From Candidatus Krumholzibacteriia bacterium (GTDB taxonomy: Bacteria > Krumholzibacteriota > Krumholzibacteriia > LZORAL124-64-63): DNA of 51,774 nucleotides. Both the position numbers and the translations under genes were made by a program. Below the pieces are notes generated by a model that was not told the origin of the DNA, made no database searches, and saw only the letters and a list, made by a program, of their open reading frames with translations. Location: the NCBI GenBank assembly GCA_023270185.1, contig JAGLCY010000066.1, forward strand, positions 1-51,774, in the 5' to 3' direction. This document shows, in pieces, positions 17,663 through 27,600 of this stretch (position 1 is its first letter; every line of letters starts with the position of its first letter).

Positions 17663-18747
17663 TGAACGACGGGCTTGACTCGGGAACACGGTTTATGTTC
17701 GGACTCGTGGGTGAACTGGGGGAACAGATTCGCAAAAGCGCCCACCTGGATGGATTGGCTGAAGTCGAACCTCCGGCCACGGGCTTCGGACGGATCATCC
17801 TGTGTGGGATGGGTGGGTCGGCCATCGCGGGCGACCTGATCCAACCGCTTCTGGCGGACGGCCGGATTCCTCTGACCGTTTGGCGTGATTACGGTCTTCC
17901 CCATTGGGCGGGCCCCGGCGACCTCGTTCTCTGCAGCAGTTATTCCGGGGATACCGAGGAAACCCTTTCGGGTGCCCATGAGGCCGGTTCGCGTGGTTGT
18001 GACCGGTTGGCAATCACTTCGGGGGGCAGCCTGGCTTCGTTGGCGTCCGCCGAGGGTTTTCCCGCGGTGATCCTGCCCGGTGGACTTCCACCACGCGCTT
18101 CCCTGGGCCTTGGTCTGGGGGCGTTGGCCCGCTGCCTGGGCCGACTGGGACTGGTGGCCGAAGTGGACACTTCCCTTGTCCAGGCAGCAGAGACCCTGGA
18201 CAGGTATCGCGATTCCAGATCTTTCCCGGTGGCGCCCGACGTCCGTGACACCGGATCCGTACCGGCAGATCCTGAAGGAAATCCCTCGGCAGCCGAACTG
18301 GCCGAAATCCTGGTGGGCAAGGTGCCGGTCATCTACACGGTCGGGGCCGAGGCGCACGCCGCAGGTCTGAGACTCAAAGCCCAGCTGAACGAGAACAGCA
18401 AGGCGCCGGCCTGTCTGGCGCAATTCCCGGAACTGAATCACAATGACCTGGTCGGATGGAGTCTGGACACTTCCGACAGGGGACGTTTCGTTCTTCTCAT
18501 AATGCGGGGCAGGAGTGACAATGATCGCATCAGGCGCCGGGTGGAATTGACCCGGCAGCTGTTGGCCGATGAGTTCCCTGAAATCCATGAAATCCAATCT
18601 TCCGCACCGGGGGTCCTGGACCGCATCCTGTCCCTTGTCCAGTACGGAGATTATCTGTCCTGTCATCTGGCCCGGTTGAAGAATGTCGATCCATTGCCGG
18701 TCGACCGCATCACCAGGCTAAAGGAATCCCTGGGGAAACCCGAGTAA
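17662..18747 (+). CDS. Bifunctional phosphoglucose/phosphomannose isomerase (SIS family)
   Basis: Interconverts fructose 6-phosphate with glucose 6-phosphate and probably mannose 6-phosphate. About 361 residues with two SIS domains. CGMGGSAIAGDL lies near residues 50-61 and CSSYSGDTEETLSG near 90-105. The C-terminal LNENSKAPA and FPELNHNDLVGW segments are typical of the archaeal/bacterial PGI/PMI family. Start ATG 17662 shares a base with the ptsI stop; GTG 17659 is equally placed for the GGAGG box. It may feed PTS-derived sugar phosphate into glycolysis or nucleotide-sugar synthesis. Confidence 0.88.
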   Translation: MNDGLDSGTRFMFGLVGELGEQIRKSAHLDGLAEVEPPATGFGRIILCGMGGSAIAGDLIQPLLADGRIPLTVWRDYGLPHWAGPGDLVLCSSYSGDTEETLSGAHEAGSRGCDRLAITSGGSLASLASAEGFPAVILPGGLPPRASLGLGLGALARCLGRLGLVAEVDTSLVQAAETLDRYRDSRSFPVAPDVRDTGSVPADPEGNPSAAELAEILVGKVPVIYTVGAEAHAAGLRLKAQLNENSKAPACLAQFPELNHNDLVGWSLDTSDRGRFVLLIMRGRSDNDRIRRRVELTRQLLADEFPEIHEIQSSAPGVLDRILSLVQYGDYLSCHLARLKNVDPLPVDRITRLKESLGKPE

Positions 18748-18784
18748 CCGGACCCGATCGAAAAGGCGGTCCACAGGAGACAGC

Positions 18785-19762
18785 ATGAAGGCGGTCATAC
18801 CAGCGGCCGGGGTCGGCACCCGGTTGCGTCCCCACACACTGAACAAGCCCAAAGCCCTGTTGCCGGTGGCCGGGAAACCCATCCTGGCCCATATCATGGA
18901 TGATCTTACCGAAGCGGGCATTGACGGATTTGTGCTGATCGTCGGTTACCACGGTGACGAGGTTCGCCAGTGGTTCACCCGCGAACGTCCGGACCTGGAC
19001 ATCACCTTCGTGGAACAGACCGAACGACTGGGTCTGGGCCACGCCATCTGGACGGCCCGCGAGGCCCTGGGGGACGAGGCCTTTTTCTGCATACTCGGCG
19101 ATACGATCCTGAAGGCGGATTATTCCTCCCTTCTGGCCTCGACCAACAGCATGATCGCCGTACGCGAAGTCGAAGATCCACGACGGTTCGGCGTGGTGGA
19201 GATGGACGGCGAAAGCGTTAAGCGATTTGTTGAAAAGCCCGACAATCCACCCAGTAATCTGGCGATCGTGGGGGCCTATCTGTTCCGGGACGGAGGTGCC
19301 CTGTGGCGCGCGCTGGACAGGATCGTCAACGAGGATATCCGTACCCGCGGCGAGTACCAGTTGACCGATGCCCTGCAGATGATGGTTGAAGAGGGCATCC
19401 CCTTCAACACCGTTGCGGTGACCGACTGGTATGATTGCGGCAAGAAGGAAACCTGGCTCCAGACCAACCGGATCCTTCTGGAGAGGAATGAAGAGCAGGA
19501 AGAAGGCGAAGGTTTCGTCAACCCCTGCAGCATTGCTCCGGACGCGATCATTACGGGGTCAACCATCGGTCCCAATGTTTCGGTCGGGGCGGGTGCAGTC
19601 ATCGAGAACTGCAAAATCAGTGACAGCGTTATCGGGTCGGGATGCCGTCTGATGCAATGTCGGCTTGACCAGAGCCTGGTTGGAAACGAGTGTTCGCTGA
19701 CCGGAGTCACTGGGGAAATAAACGTGGGGGACTTCACCGAAATCATAGGCGAGAAAAGCTGA
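18785..19762 (+). CDS. Sugar-1-phosphate nucleotidyltransferase with left-handed beta-helix tail
   Basis: Predicted to activate a sugar 1-phosphate (glucose 1-phosphate with UTP or dTTP is the commonest). 325 residues. The N-terminal Rossmann-like domain has AAGVGTRLRPHTLNKPKALLP (residues 7-27), the metal-binding GDTIL and the EKP motif. The C-terminal 80 residues show hexapeptide-like repeats (IAPDAIITGSTIGPNVSVGAGAVIENC). The exact base and sugar cannot be fixed from sequence. A GGAGA box precedes the ATG. It lies 37 nt after the isomerase gene, consistent with a nucleotide-sugar pathway for LPS or glycoprotein. Confidence 0.85.
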   Translation: MKAVIPAAGVGTRLRPHTLNKPKALLPVAGKPILAHIMDDLTEAGIDGFVLIVGYHGDEVRQWFTRERPDLDITFVEQTERLGLGHAIWTAREALGDEAFFCILGDTILKADYSSLLASTNSMIAVREVEDPRRFGVVEMDGESVKRFVEKPDNPPSNLAIVGAYLFRDGGALWRALDRIVNEDIRTRGEYQLTDALQMMVEEGIPFNTVAVTDWYDCGKKETWLQTNRILLERNEEQEEGEGFVNPCSIAPDAIITGSTIGPNVSVGAGAVIENCKISDSVIGSGCRLMQCRLDQSLVGNECSLTGVTGEINVGDFTEIIGEKS

Positions 19763-19822
19763 ACTCAAGTGTAATTCGACAGGCCGGGGAAAACGGGCCC
19801 CGCATAAAGGGAAGGAAACGAC

Positions 19823-20968
19823 ATGAGCGACAGGTTCCTGTTCACCAGCGAATCAGTGACAGAAGGACATCCCGACAAGGTGGCCGATCAAATTTCCGAC
19901 GCCGTGGTGGACGCCATCATGGCCAAGGACCCGGAAGGTCGGGTGGCCTGCGAGACCATGGTCACCACGGGCATGGCCTGCCTGGGTGGGGAAATCACCA
20001 CGAAGACTTATGTCGATATTCCCACGTTGGTGCGCAAGACCATCCGGGACATCGGTTATAATTCCGCGGATTACGGTTTCGATGCCGACACTTGCGCGGT
20101 TCTGACCGCCCTGGACGAACAGTCGCCCGACATCGCGATGGGTGTCAATCCGGGTGGTGCCGGCGATCAAGGTCTGATGTTCGGTTACGCCTGCAGGGAA
20201 ACCGATGTCCTGATGCCCCTGCCCTTGACCATGGCCCACAGGATGGCGCAGCAGCTTGCCAAGGTTCGCAAGGACGGCACCCTGCCCTGGGTGCGGCCTG
20301 ACGGCAAGACCCAGGTGACCTGCCTCTACGAGGACAACAAGCCCGTTGCCATTGACACCGTGGTTGTTTCCACACAGCACGACGAGGACATTTCCCTCGA
20401 GGATCTGCGGGCCGCCATCGACAAGCATGTTATCCGGCCCGTGCTTACAAGGTTCGATGTGGATTACGACGGTTACAAGACACACATCAACCCCACGGGA
20501 CGGTTCGTGGTGGGTGGTCCCCTCGGGGATTGTGGTCTGACAGGGCGCAAGATCATCGTCGATACCTACGGCGGCAGCGCCTGCCACGGCGGTGGCGCCT
20601 TCAGCGGCAAGGATTCCACCAAGGTGGATCGTTCCGGGGCCTACGCCACGCGGCATCTTGCCCGGAATATCGTTGCAGCCGGCCTCGCGGACCGTTGCCA
20701 GGTGCAGGTGGCCTACGCCATCGGTGTGGCGGAGCCGGTTTCGATCAATGTCGATTGTTACGGCACCGGCCAGGTGCCTGACGAGCAGATTACGGCGGCG
20801 GTTCGCAAGGTTGCGGACATGACTCCTCAGGGAATCATTTCCCGCCTCAAACTGCGTGAACCGGTTTTTCTGAAGACCGCGGCCTACGGGCATTTCGGCC
20901 GGGACGACGTCCAGTTCTCCTGGGAAAAGGAAGACCTGGTGGACGCCTTGAAGAATGCCGTCGGCTGA
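19823..20968 (+). CDS. metK: S-adenosylmethionine synthetase
   Basis: Makes S-adenosylmethionine from methionine and ATP. 381 residues, the standard size. Signature motifs [12 protein letters not shown] and [16 protein letters not shown] are both intact, as is the N-terminal [17 protein letters not shown] block. The ATG has an AAGGAA box. The 60-nt upstream gap holds only a short GC-rich hairpin (CGGGG/CCCCG), too little for a recognisable SAM riboswitch. It is the last gene of the long plus-strand run. Confidence 0.98.
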   Translation: MSDRFLFTSESVTEGHPDKVADQISDAVVDAIMAKDPEGRVACETMVTTGMACLGGEITTKTYVDIPTLVRKTIRDIGYNSADYGFDADTCAVLTALDEQSPDIAMGVNPGGAGDQGLMFGYACRETDVLMPLPLTMAHRMAQQLAKVRKDGTLPWVRPDGKTQVTCLYEDNKPVAIDTVVVSTQHDEDISLEDLRAAIDKHVIRPVLTRFDVDYDGYKTHINPTGRFVVGGPLGDCGLTGRKIIVDTYGGSACHGGGAFSGKDSTKVDRSGAYATRHLARNIVAAGLADRCQVQVAYAIGVAEPVSINVDCYGTGQVPDEQITAAVRKVADMTPQGIISRLKLREPVFLKTAAYGHFGRDDVQFSWEKEDLVDALKNAVG

Positions 20969-20984
20969 TCGTTTCGATTAATTT

Positions 20985-21022
20985 AAAAAAAAGGCGGGGC
21001 CTAGTAGGCTCCGCCTTTTTTA
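20985..21022. terminator. Strong bidirectional intrinsic terminator after metK
   Basis: An A8 run, AAGGCGGGGCC (20991-21001), loop TAGTA, GGCTCCGCCTT (21007-21017) and a T-run. One G-T wobble in the 11-bp stem. The A- and T-runs on both sides allow termination of metK and of the convergent lipoprotein gene. Confidence 0.88.
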
Positions 21023-21080
21023 ATTCCTTGATCAGACCGCGTCCCGGATTTGCGAATCCATCCTCCGGTGTCAATGCCTT

Positions 21081-21746
21081 TCAGGTACCGGGGGTGACGG
21101 TGAATTTCAAGGTCTGCTTTCTTAAAACCGCCCAGGCCGGATAGAAGACCGAAACATTGACTTCATAATCGCCAGGTATGTCGTACCGGAATTCCGGAGC
21201 CGTGAGTTTGAATTCCGAGGCGGCGTCATCGCCCATTTCCCATTTGAAAACCATTTTCACCGAATCACCGAGTACGGTCGGATAATCGATGTCGCAGGAA
21301 GATGCCATTATATTGAAATGAATGATGTCGTCGGTGGTGACGTTTCCATCAGGGAAGTCCGAGCCGGCCTCCACGACCAGGCTGTCGGGGAAAACGACCA
21401 CCGGAAAGGTGGCGGAGGCCGTTTGACCGTCGGGATCAGTTCCCTTGACAGTGACGGTGTATTCGCCTGGCGTGTGGTAGGTGTGGAAGTCGCGGGTGGT
21501 GGAACCAATGCCCCCGTCGCCGAAATTCCACAGGATTTCCAGGTTGTTGTTCGCCCCGAGGGGGTCGCCCGATTCATTGCCGCCGGACAGGACGGCATAA
21601 CCCTCCACGGCCATGGGCGCGACGCCGCAGGCAGGCGTCACCTGCAAGCGAGTGAAGGCGGGAACGGATTGATCGTCGTCTTTACAACCGGTGGCCACGA
21701 CCAAAATCAACAAGGCCGGCACCAGCAGCATACAGGCGCGTTTCAT
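21081..21746 (-). CDS. PKD-domain lipoprotein
   Basis: Exported lipoprotein of unknown role. 221 residues. The signal peptide ends in a lipobox (VATGC, Cys near residue 21) followed by KDDD; acidic residues after the Cys can influence sorting. Two immunoglobulin-like PKD modules follow. The first has WNFGDGG and HTYHTPGEYTVTVKGTDPDG (about residues 70-110). The second is more degenerate with FKWEMGDD and YDIPGDYEVNVSV (about 165-205). PKD folds usually mediate surface protein-protein or carbohydrate contacts. It stands alone between two terminators. Confidence 0.85.
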   Translation of the reverse strand: MKRACMLLVPALLILVVATGCKDDDQSVPAFTRLQVTPACGVAPMAVEGYAVLSGGNESGDPLGANNNLEILWNFGDGGIGSTTRDFHTYHTPGEYTVTVKGTDPDGQTASATFPVVVFPDSLVVEAGSDFPDGNVTTDDIIHFNIMASSCDIDYPTVLGDSVKMVFKWEMGDDAASEFKLTAPEFRYDIPGDYEVNVSVFYPAWAVLRKQTLKFTVTPGT

Positions 21747-21790
21747 GTGTGGATATTCTCCCCGTGGGGTGACTTAGGATCTAACTCGCA

Positions 21791-21815
21791 GAAAAACACC
21801 GGAACCCCGTTCCGG
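21791..21815 (-). terminator. Intrinsic terminator after lptG
   Basis: On the minus strand CCGGAAC-GGG-GTTCCGG (21815-21799) is a perfect 7-bp hairpin followed by TGTTTTTC. It ends the lptF-lptG message and separates it from the downstream lipoprotein gene. Confidence 0.72.
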
Positions 21816-21912
21816 GCTCTACCTGCCTGGTCGCATCAATTTATGAAGCTAGGACAGCCCAGGCAAGGAGTCCAGTAAAATCAGTTGTTCCCGGCATGAC
21901 CGAAAACAGGTG

Positions 21913-22986
21913 TCAGCGCCGGGCCCGCACGAACATAATGACGAAAATAAAGGCGTAAAGGACATTTCCGGCCCAGGCCGCGGGAATCGGGGGGAGTGTT
22001 CCGTTGTGACCCAGGGCTCTGCCGAAATTCATGAACAAATAGTAAACGAAGCTCACCAGCAGGGTATAACCGAAGCCCGAGGCGATGGTGGTTTTTCGCG
22101 GACCCGAAGCGAGGATAATTCCCATCAGCACCACGATCAGGTTGACCAGTGGGAAAGCGAAATTGAACTGGATATCAACCAGGCCGGTGGTTGGGTCGCC
22201 GCCGCTGTGCCGAATCAGCTGGACGTGGTCCCGAAGCTGCCGGATGTTCATGTCCTCCTGCCGGATACGTTCCCTGTAGAAGCTTTTGGGTGAGACCTCC
22301 AGGTCGCGAGCCGTGAGACGTTCAAAAACCACGGTCTTCTCATTGTCCCCATCGAAAATGCGTCGCGTGCCGTTGATCAGCGTCCAGTGGGCGCCGTCCC
22401 ATTCGGCGCGAGTCGCATCGATTCTTTCGGTGATGATGGCGCCTTCGTGACTGAGGATCCTGAGTCCGGTGAGGATACCGGTGTTGGGGTCGAATTTGTG
22501 GGCGTAGTAAAACCGTCCGTCGCTGGCGGTCAGGGCAATATGCTGGGTGGGACGGATCCGGTTGGGATTGCCGTGGATTTCCACTTCCCAAACCTGATTC
22601 CTTCTGACATTAGCTTCCGGCAGGACATATTCGCGCCAAGCCAGGGAGAACACGGTTACCAGAAGTGAAATGACGATCAGGGGGCGGGTAACCTTCATCA
22701 GCGACCAACCGGAGGCGAACAGGGCGGTCAGTTCGAGATATCTGGCCATGGTGCCTACCGTGAACAGGGTGGCCATCAGCATGGCGATGGGCAGCACCGT
22801 GTCGACGATCCAAACGGCCTTGAAGGAATAGTAGCGCAGGATCTGCCAGGCGTTGGCGTCGTTGTCCACGAAGCTTCCCATGTGGTCCAGCACGTCGATG
22901 AGCGTGAACAGGATCAGGGCCCCGACCATGGTGAAACTCAGGTTGCGGAAGAAGGTGGCCAGCAGATGACGGTGAATTATGGACAT
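21913..22986 (-). CDS. lptG: LPS export permease LptG-like (YjgP/YjgQ family)
   Basis: Inner-membrane half-transporter that pairs with LptF and LptB to extract LPS. About 357 residues, the usual size. Transmembrane segments lie near 15-35, 55-80 and 95-115 and again in the last 100 residues, around a periplasmic jellyroll domain. The LAT..F.VGTMARYLELTALFASGWSL segment corresponds to the conserved coupling region. The ATG at 22986 shares a base with the lptF stop; a TTG at 22989 is an alternative. F versus G is assigned by order and length only. Confidence 0.9.
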   Translation of the reverse strand: MSIIHRHLLATFFRNLSFTMVGALILFTLIDVLDHMGSFVDNDANAWQILRYYSFKAVWIVDTVLPIAMLMATLFTVGTMARYLELTALFASGWSLMKVTRPLIVISLLVTVFSLAWREYVLPEANVRRNQVWEVEIHGNPNRIRPTQHIALTASDGRFYYAHKFDPNTGILTGLRILSHEGAIITERIDATRAEWDGAHWTLINGTRRIFDGDNEKTVVFERLTARDLEVSPKSFYRERIRQEDMNIRQLRDHVQLIRHSGGDPTTGLVDIQFNFAFPLVNLIVVLMGIILASGPRKTTIASGFGYTLLVSFVYYLFMNFGRALGHNGTLPPIPAAWAGNVLYAFIFVIMFVRARR

Positions 22987-24401
22987 CAATCAGGTTCTCC
23001 ACCGACGGACACCGTCTTGTCGGCAACGCGGGGTTTCAGGGTGATGCTCAAAAGAGTGGATTCCCGAACGGCCTTGAAAAACAGGGGAATGCCCACCACC
23101 AGAAGGAAGATGTTCGCGCTCCACATGGCCAGAAACGGGTCCAGCCTGCCGCGGTCGGAAAACTTCTCGCCTCCCACCAGGAACAGGTAATACACCAGGT
23201 ACACGCCAAGGGCAAGGCTTACGCTGATGCCTTTGCCGCTTCTCGACGATGTCACGGCCATGGGTACGCCGATCAGGGCAAATACGATGCAGGCGAAGGG
23301 AATGGCGAATTTCTTGTGAAATTCCACCAGATACCGATTCTCCCTGGTCTGGTAGCTGTCCCTGATCTTTTCCTGGTACCGCGACTGTTCGACGACCCGG
23401 TCCACTTTCAACCTCGTGGCCCGAAATTTTCCTTCCAGGAAAGTTTTTCGTTCGGGATCCTCCGGTGGTGCCGGGTTGTTGCCTAGAATTTCAGTCCGAT
23501 GCTCCGGTTGGAGCAGCTTCCACTGCCACTTCAGCATGGTTTCGGCCAAACCGCCCACGTTGTCCAGGACCTTGTCCTGTCTCTCCTGTTCCTTACCCGC
23601 GGTGGTCCACAGGTCTTTCAGGTTCATCTCACGATCACCCCGGGTCTGCCGGTCCGAATCATGGAAATCACGTTCCACGTTTTCCACGTAGAGGTTGTGT
23701 TGGCCGAAACGTGTGACCTGGTATTTGTCCGGGGATTTCTTGTCGGGTCGTTCGTGGATTTCCCCGTCGTGCAATTCGATGAGCACCGAGTCGGTCTCAT
23801 GGTCAGGGGCAATGCGGCCCCAAGCAGCGATCGTAACCCGTGGAGAAAGGTCTCCGGGATTTTCCTTTTCGATAATGGTGACATCCTCGATCCGGCCCGT
23901 GACGTCATCCTTTTTGCTTACGTAGATGGTCGTCCGGTCGCTCATATCCGTGAATTGCTGGGCGCGGATCTCCAGCATGGGTTTCTTACGGTTGATGTCG
24001 TACAAGAGGTTGGCCAGCTTATGGTTGGACTCCGGAAAGACGAAATGGTTGTAGGCGGTCAGGCCGAGGGCGATGACACCGGCTCCGAACAGGAGGGGAC
24101 GAAGCACCGTCCACAGGCTGATGCCGCTGGCTTTCATCGCTGTAATTTCATGATCGGCAGCAAGTTGTCCGACGCTCATGAGGATGGCTATCAAGACCGC
24201 CATTGGTACGGATAATGCAAATGTGTGTCCGAGACTGAGAACCAGGACCTCGGTTGCCATGAGGAATGGAACACCTTTGCTGACAAACAGATCGACGTAC
24301 CTGAAGAGCACGTCTATCATCAGCAGAAAGGTGATGACGAACCAGCCGAAAAAGAAGGGACCGGCTGCTGTGGCCAGCAAGTGTTTGTATATCAGGTACA
24401 T
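22986..24401 (-). CDS. lptF: LPS export permease LptF-like with long periplasmic insertion
   Basis: Partner of LptG in the LPS exporter. 471 residues, about 100 more than Escherichia coli LptF. Three N-terminal membrane segments (about 13-35, 55-78, 100-118) are followed by a periplasmic domain, then three more starting at FAIPFACIVFALIGVPMAV (about 364-383). The coupling helix region is ADHEITAMKASGISLWTVLRP-like. The extra length is a charged, probably helical stretch between about residues 262 and 355. First gene of a two-gene operon divergent from sprA. Confidence 0.9.
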   Translation of the reverse strand: MYLIYKHLLATAAGPFFFGWFVITFLLMIDVLFRYVDLFVSKGVPFLMATEVLVLSLGHTFALSVPMAVLIAILMSVGQLAADHEITAMKASGISLWTVLRPLLFGAGVIALGLTAYNHFVFPESNHKLANLLYDINRKKPMLEIRAQQFTDMSDRTTIYVSKKDDVTGRIEDVTIIEKENPGDLSPRVTIAAWGRIAPDHETDSVLIELHDGEIHERPDKKSPDKYQVTRFGQHNLYVENVERDFHDSDRQTRGDREMNLKDLWTTAGKEQERQDKVLDNVGGLAETMLKWQWKLLQPEHRTEILGNNPAPPEDPERKTFLEGKFRATRLKVDRVVEQSRYQEKIRDSYQTRENRYLVEFHKKFAIPFACIVFALIGVPMAVTSSRSGKGISVSLALGVYLVYYLFLVGGEKFSDRGRLDPFLAMWSANIFLLVVGIPLFFKAVRESTLLSITLKPRVADKTVSVGGEPD

Positions 24402-24669
24402 AGAACCTTGTTGCCCCTGTCGGTTTCTCCTTCGAATCCCGGCTGAACCTCAGCAACGGAATATCCGGAGGCCTTGGCCGAAAGGATTGATTCCAGGGTT
24501 TCATCTCTGAACTTCGTCCAGAACGTTGATTTGCTGAGCTGAAACCGGCCATCATCGATGGTCGGTGTATGGCCAGTCCCGTGGTCAGCATGACCATTTT
24601 CGGGGACGATCGCCAAACGGGCCAGCATTAAATCAGGCATCCAACCTTTGGAGACAGGGATTGTCGCGA

Positions 24670-27600
24670 ATGAGTCTGGGGAACACCGGAAAGCCGGTCT
24701 TACGCTCTGCAAGGGGCGTTGACTTCGGCTGTTCTCGTGCTCACCCTCGCGACGGTTTGCCTTCCCTGTTCCGGTCATTCGTTTTCCTGTTCGCTCTGGC
24801 CGCTGGTCTGGCCATCCTTCCGGTGGGGATCGCCCAAGCTGATCCCAACTATGAGGGCACCATCCTTTACGGGCTGGATCCGGTGATCAGGACAACGGAA
24901 GATCCTCGCCTGTTGGGTGTCGACCGTTTGGTGTTGCTCCGCCGACTCGAAGGTCTGGGCATCGATCCGCTCAGGTATCCCGATCGGAAACCTGGCCTTG
25001 ATGCCATGTTCCGCCATCATTTCCACTCCCGGTCCAACGTCGATCTTGATCGCCGTGAACACCTTGTCGAGTACAACGGCAACCTGGGCCTGATGAGCGA
25101 GTTCCAATACCCCTCATTCTTCTTTCTGTTCCCGTCGGCTGAAACATTGCCGGGTGGGTTTGCTTATTACCCCCCCCGGCCCACGAGCGATCCTGTAGTC
25201 AGGCTTTTCGTGGACGACCTTAAATCCGGCGTCCGCCGCCGGCATGCGGTGGGACAGGTTTTCGTCAAGATCGAGGCCCTGGATGTTGCCGGTCATGGCC
25301 GTAGGACCGACCAGGATACCGGACTGATCAACCTTACCATCCCCATCAAACTTCCCCGCACTCTGGAGAAGATCATCGGTCGGGGAGAAAAAACAAAGAT
25401 CAAGATCACCGGGCGGGAGCGCATCGCCATCTCCGGGGAAAGCACGGTTGTCAATCCGTTCACTCCCAACGAAAGAGTGTCCAGCCAGTCCCTTTTTCCC
25501 TCCCTGGACATGGAACAGGAGCTACAGGTCAATCTGTCCGGAGTGATCGGCGAAAAAATCATCGTCGAGGTGGACCATAACAGCGCCCAGGTGGGTCCCG
25601 ACGCCACCAAAATCAAGTTGATGTATCAGGGCCTCGAGGATGAAATCATCAAGACCATCGAGACCGGTGACGTGGGCCTGACCCTGCCGGGCAGTCAGCT
25701 GCTCGGATACAGCTCCAACAAGTCCGGTCTGTTCGGTCTCAAGGTGACTGGTCAGGTGGGCCGGGCCGATTTCACCATGGTCGCTTCGAAACAGAAGGCT
25801 GAAACATCTTCCAAGACCTTCAACGCCGTCGGCGGTCAGATTTCCGACAACGTCATAAATTCCTCGGAGTACCTGAATCACCGTTTCTTCAAACTGGATC
25901 TTCCCCTGCAGGAAGTTCCCAACGGCCGGTTCCAGGGCGACCAGATCCTGTTGGAAACCATCAAGATCTTCAGGCTGATGCCCGGGCAACCCGTCGGTAG
26001 TGATATCACCAACGTGGCTGTCTACGTCGACTCTTTGGGTTTCCGAAACTGGGGGAACATCGATTTCAACAAACCCCACCTGTTCGGGCGCCGCTGGCGG
26101 GAAATAGAAAGTGGTTCCTGGGATCCCCTGCGTGACGCGGATGGTCATTTGATAGCAGTGGATCTTCGGTCCCAGATGTCGGATGAGGATGCTTTGGCGG
26201 TGATCTACGATATCAAGTTGGCCGACGGGAGTATCGTACAGGTGGGCGATGTCCCGGGGCAGGATGGTCAGACGCAGATCGTCGAGGGCGGTGACGGAAC
26301 ATATTACCGGATGAAGCTCCTGAAGGCTCCGGTGTCCGCCCAGGAAACCTGGTCTTTCCAGTATGTTCTGCGGAACATCTATTCCCTGGGTGGGGCGAAC
26401 ATCGACAATGCCACTTTCGATTTGCGGATCGAACGCAACGAGCCCGGCACCAACCAGCCCCAGCAGGACGAGAACGGCCTGGATTACATCCGCATTTTCG
26501 GACTGGACCGGGACGATCCCCAGCGCAACGGGTACCCCGACGGTCTGGTCGACAAGTGGGATCCCTTCATCATCGATCTGCAGAAGGGTTTGCTGAAATT
26601 CCCCCTGGATTTTCCGATGCCGTTCGCTCCCGGGGGAAGACCTTTTGGTCGTGAGGGTGAAGCGGACGCAATTGCCGACTCGGTCTTCTCAGCCTACGCC
26701 GACACTTCGGCCTTCGTGTGGGATCCTTCCTTCCTGAAGGACCACCAGACCTGGCAACTTTATCACCCGAGTATTTATCCCTCGGAATACAACCAGCACA
26801 CATCGTTCCGGATCATCGCCACCCACGCTTCGGCCTCGAGCAATTTCAACCTGGGGGCTTCCAACATCGAGGAGGGTTCCGAGACGGTCAATCTCGACGG
26901 GGCCACACTGACCAGGGGTGTGGATTATGAAATCGATTACACCTTCGGGGAGGTCAAGCTGATCGGTTCGGCGGCCGACAAGCTGACCCCAGACAGCAAG
27001 ATCGCGGTCAACTACCAGTTCGCGCCGTTTTTCGGTGGCGGCAACAAGAGCCTGATGGGCTTGAACATCGGTTACGATCTGGGTCAGAGCAGCAAGATGT
27101 CCACAACCTGGCTCTACGAGACCGAAAACATCGTCGGGGAAAAGGCCAAACTGGGTGAGGAACCGAGTAAGAACCTGGTCGGCAACCTGAACCTGCAACA
27201 TACTTTCCGTCCCTATTTCCTGACCCACGTGGCCAACTTCATCAGCCGCCGCAACACCGAACGTGAAAGCACGATCCAGTTCAACGGCGAAACGGCGGTC
27301 AGTCTGCCAAACTCCAATACGATGGGTAAGGTTTATCTCGAGGATTTCGAAGGGGTGGACGCTTCGGACACCATCACCCTGACCCGGATCGGCTGGTCCT
27401 GGGCGAGTGCCCCGTACCTGGGCTCCAGGTATCTTGCCGACAATCCGGACTCGCGGAGCTTTGACCCCGAGGATCGGGTCGGGACGGTTCGCTGGTTCCT
27501 GCCCAAGGAAAGGACCCTGCGAAGGTACCTGAATCCCGATTTGATCAACCAGGAGAGGGATGAAACCCAGCCGTCCATGGACATGTTCATCAGAGCCGAC

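Noticed and set aside
19763-19822. Possible SAM riboswitch before metK
   Set aside because: Only 60 nt are available and they contain just a 5-bp GC stem (CGGGG/CCCCG); none of the known SAM-riboswitch cores can be fitted.
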